Assembly (NCBI GenBank): GCA_015222355.1
Contig: JADFVC010000285.1
Location: 1 to 7,604 of the forward strand
Length of the DNA: 7,604 nucleotides
DNA from: Chloroflexota bacterium
Lineage (GTDB): Bacteria; Desulfobacterota; Desulfuromonadia; Desulfuromonadales; Geopsychrobacteraceae
Direction: 5' to 3'
The notes beneath the pieces were generated by a model, which did not search any database, was not told where the DNA came from, and saw only the letters and a program-made list of their open reading frames with translations. Both the position numbers and the translations under genes were made by a program. This document shows, in pieces, positions 5,622 to 7,604 of this stretch; position 1 is the first letter of the stretch, and the number at the start of each line of letters is the position of its first letter.

Positions 5622-6815
5622 TCAAGTTCGGTAATCTGCGTTGATCCTAATATAATCGTAACCAAGGTCAGAGGTATAATAACTCGCTTCACTCTGGCCC
5701 TGATTCAGGTCGATATTGACGACAAAATCATCAAGCTTGAGAATCTCGGTTGCCTGCGCTTCCAGCTCGGGGCCCGTTGTCAAGCCGTTCCGAGCGACCG
5801 GAATCTGGTTGAAACTGATGTCGATCCGGTTCTGATCAACATCAATCCCTGAATAGCCGACAGCGGCAATAATACGCCCCCAGTTGGCATCTTCCCCAAA
5901 GAAAGCCGTTTTCACCAATGAGGATGTGGCCACCGACTTGGCGACAGTTCTGGCGGACGGTTCATCGGTCGCACCGGTCACGCGAATTTCAACAAGCTTC
6001 GTCGCCCCTTCACCGTCACGCACAATCATTTTGGCCAAATCAAGCAGCACCCGCTCTAAATGCAGACTGAACTGCTCAGCAGCCGCAGTCCCGGCTTCAA
6101 TCGGCGCGCCGCCGTTAGCCCCATTGGCCAGCAAAAGCACCATATCATTGGTTGATGTGTCACCATCAACCGTGATCGAATTAAAACTTTTCTTAACCGC
6201 TCGGTGGAGAAGCGTGTCAAGTAATACAGGCGCAATCGCGGCATCCGTCAGGACAAAACCGAGCATGGTTGCCATATTCGGATGAATCATCCCGGCACCT
6301 TTTGCCAAACCGAGAATCGAATAGGCTGTCCCCTGATGCTCGTCACGGGCCGAAGCCAGCTTGGAAAAAGCATCGGTCGTCATCATCGCCTCTGCGACCG
6401 CTGTCACTTGATCGTCAGCCAGGGCGGCAACCAATTCAGGGATTCCGTTTTCAAATGGCGCCAAGGGCATCTGCACACCGATAACGCCAGTCGAAGCAAC
6501 CACCACAAGCTCTTCCGGCAGCACCAGCTCTTCAGCCAATAACTCGGCCGTTTTTTGGGCAACCTCAAGCCCCGCATCACCAGTGCAGGCATTGGCATTA
6601 CCACTATTGATCAATACTGCCTGGCAACGTCCGGTGGCAATCTTCGGCTGGGTGATCTGCAGGGGGGCCGCAATCACTCTGTTTTGTGTAAACACCCCGG
6701 CACAGTCCGCCGGCTGAGCAGAAGAGATCAACGCCATATCCAGCTTGCCGGATTTTTTAATGCCGCTGGCCAACCCGGCAAACCGATAACCTGCGGGCAG
6801 ATCAAAATGACTCAT
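5622..6815 (-). CDS. argJ: Glutamate N-acetyltransferase / amino-acid acetyltransferase (ArgJ)
   Basis: A 397-residue enzyme of arginine biosynthesis. It moves the acetyl group from N-acetylornithine to glutamate and, in bifunctional forms, also acetylates glutamate from acetyl-CoA. It is made as a precursor that cleaves itself in the HPNMATMLGF motif, between A182 and T183; T183 becomes the N-terminal nucleophile of the beta chain. Other family motifs are VLINSGNANACTGD (67-80), STGVIG (108-113), MTTDAF (145-150), ITVDGDTSTND (214-224), FFGEDANWGRI and the C-terminal NADYRT. Mono- versus bifunctionality cannot be decided from sequence. The start ATG 6815 has AAGG 7 nt upstream and overlaps the stop of the histidine kinase gene as ATGA. 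No other arg gene is in view. Confidence 0.97.
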   Translation of the reverse strand: MSHFDLPAGYRFAGLASGIKKSGKLDMALISSAQPADCAGVFTQNRVIAAPLQITQPKIATGRCQAVLINSGNANACTGDAGLEVAQKTAELLAEELVLPEELVVVASTGVIGVQMPLAPFENGIPELVAALADDQVTAVAEAMMTTDAFSKLASARDEHQGTAYSILGLAKGAGMIHPNMATMLGFVLTDAAIAPVLLDTLLHRAVKKSFNSITVDGDTSTNDMVLLLANGANGGAPIEAGTAAAEQFSLHLERVLLDLAKMIVRDGEGATKLVEIRVTGATDEPSARTVAKSVATSSLVKTAFFGEDANWGRIIAAVGYSGIDVDQNRIDISFNQIPVARNGLTTGPELEAQATEILKLDDFVVNIDLNQGQSEASYYTSDLGYDYIRINADYRT

Positions 6816-7604
6816 GGTTCAACCTTTAACTGATTGTAAGCCGCTTCTGTCGGCAAGAGCATGCCAAAACAGGTTCCCTCTCCCTCCACCTTCTCAAGGA
6901 AAATATCACCCTTCATCCGATCGACAATAACCTTGACCAACGCCAGGCCGATCCCGACACCGTGAGGCTTCTCAGTGTCAATGTCGCCCAGCTGCGTGTA
7001 GGAATTAAAAATCGTTGTCCGTGCCTCTAACGGAACTGTTTGACCCTGATTATAAATCTGCAGGTAAACATACTCCAGGCCATCGAACATTCTCGGCTCA
7101 GCCTTGACACGAACCAGCCCGCCGTCTCGATTGAACTTGACCGCATTATCAACGAGCGAGTTGAAAGCCATACCGAACTTTTCCGGGTCACCATAAACTT
7201 CCGGCAGATCATCTTGAATATCGATCTCGGTGACCAGTTGGCGGGCCGCCATATCCTGACTATAGTATTGAAAAGAATCTGCTATCGACCAAGGCACACC
7301 AAATGATTTCCAACGCCAGATTTCCCGCTCCGACTCGATGGCAAAAAGCCGCAACATTCCAGTGATCAATTTATCCAGACGCTCCCCTTCCTCTCGTACT
7401 AACCGCAAATGGTCTTTAAATTCATCATCAGAGAGCTTTTCATAGAAGGTCAGAGACAGATCAACATATCCCAGGATCGAAGTCAGGGGCGTTTTGAGTT
7501 CGTGCGAAAGGTTACAAACCAAGCGGGTCCGGGCGTGGTTCATCCGCACCAGATCGTCGTTGATCCGTTCCAGGGTCGCAGCCTGAGTCCGCAAACTGTT
7601 CACC
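6812..7604 (-). CDS. Sensor histidine kinase, C-terminal part (5' end outside window)
   Basis: The visible 264 codons contain the transmitter module of a two-component sensor kinase; the sensory N-terminus lies beyond the right edge. Residues counted from the GTG codon at 7603: a helical lead-in, then the H-box NLSHELKTPLTSILGYVDL with phosphoacceptor H34, the N-box FNSLVDNAVKFN (147-158), the G1 region IYNQGQTVP (183-191), the F-region IFNSYTQL (198-205), and the G2 box GVGIGLALVKVIVD (215-228). In G1 the usual DxGxG reads NQGQT (185-189), so Asp is replaced by Asn and the second Gly by Thr. Asn there occurs in other kinases, so activity is still plausible. The GTG at 7603 is probably internal. 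Its stop overlaps the argJ start by 4 bp. No cognate response regulator is adjacent in the window. Confidence 0.93.
   Translation of the reverse strand, partial: VNSLRTQAATLERINDDLVRMNHARTRLVCNLSHELKTPLTSILGYVDLSLTFYEKLSDDEFKDHLRLVREEGERLDKLITGMLRLFAIESEREIWRWKSFGVPWSIADSFQYYSQDMAARQLVTEIDIQDDLPEVYGDPEKFGMAFNSLVDNAVKFNRDGGLVRVKAEPRMFDGLEYVYLQIYNQGQTVPLEARTTIFNSYTQLGDIDTEKPHGVGIGLALVKVIVDRMKGDIFLEKVEGEGTCFGMLLPTEAAYNQLKVEP

Noticed and set aside
5612..5692. N-terminal extension of deoC by 27 codons
   Set aside because: The hydrophobic extension overlaps the argJ 3' end and is unlike the cytosolic aldolase family; ATG 5611 gives the normal length.
5884..6285. Open frame of 133 codons on the plus strand, opposite argJ
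   Set aside because: It is fully antisense to argJ, Ser/Ala/Val-rich in the way expected of a reverse-strand shadow, and has no family resemblance.

Overview
The window reads as a chromosomal segment of a Desulfuromonadales-type deltaproteobacterium (Geobacter, Desulfuromonas or Pelobacter relatives). This rests on remembered family resemblance: the receiver-protein N-terminus, the Ros/MucR-type zinc-finger regulator outside the Alphaproteobacteria, the short dGTPase-like HD protein, and the DUF2914-type exported protein. The base composition is moderate, with one clearly AT-rich intergenic patch. No mobile element, CRISPR array, tRNA or rRNA is visible.

Layout from left to right. (1) Positions 1-1398, minus strand: a signalling operon of two tandem CheW-only proteins and a receiver-domain protein that runs off the left edge. 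A good sigma70 promoter lies at 1443-1471, and the two cheW genes are coupled by an ATGA overlap. (2) Positions 1508-2548, minus strand: dgt, a dGTP triphosphohydrolase-like HD enzyme with a GTG start. (3) Positions 2549-2857: a 309-bp, mostly AT-rich divergent control region. It holds small palindromes on the dgt side, a sigma70-like promoter on the right-hand side, and a possible 10-codon leader ORF whose stop codon lies inside the Shine-Dalgarno of the next gene. (4) Positions 2858-3283, plus strand: a Ros/MucR-family zinc-finger regulator. (5) Positions 3304-3341: a perfect 18-bp inverted repeat with A5/T5 flanks, a bidirectional terminator shared with the converging operon. (6) Positions 7604-3350, minus strand: a compact cluster read in the order sensor histidine kinase (5' end outside the window), argJ, deoC, deoB, DUF2914 protein. 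The junctions are 4-bp overlap, 10-bp gap, 11-bp overlap and 41-bp gap, so co-transcription is likely.

How the genes fit together. deoB and deoC form a pathway pair: deoxyribose-1-phosphate to deoxyribose-5-phosphate, then to acetaldehyde and glyceraldehyde-3-phosphate. dgt could feed the same route, because it releases deoxyguanosine from dGTP. argJ belongs to arginine biosynthesis and has no evident metabolic link to its neighbours. The CheW pair plus receiver looks like part of a chemosensory-like scaffold whose CheA is not in view. I see no convincing undescribed multi-gene system. The best leads are the leader ORF/SD overlap before mucR, the receiver lacking its switch Thr/Ser, and the kinase-argJ-deoC-deoB operon.
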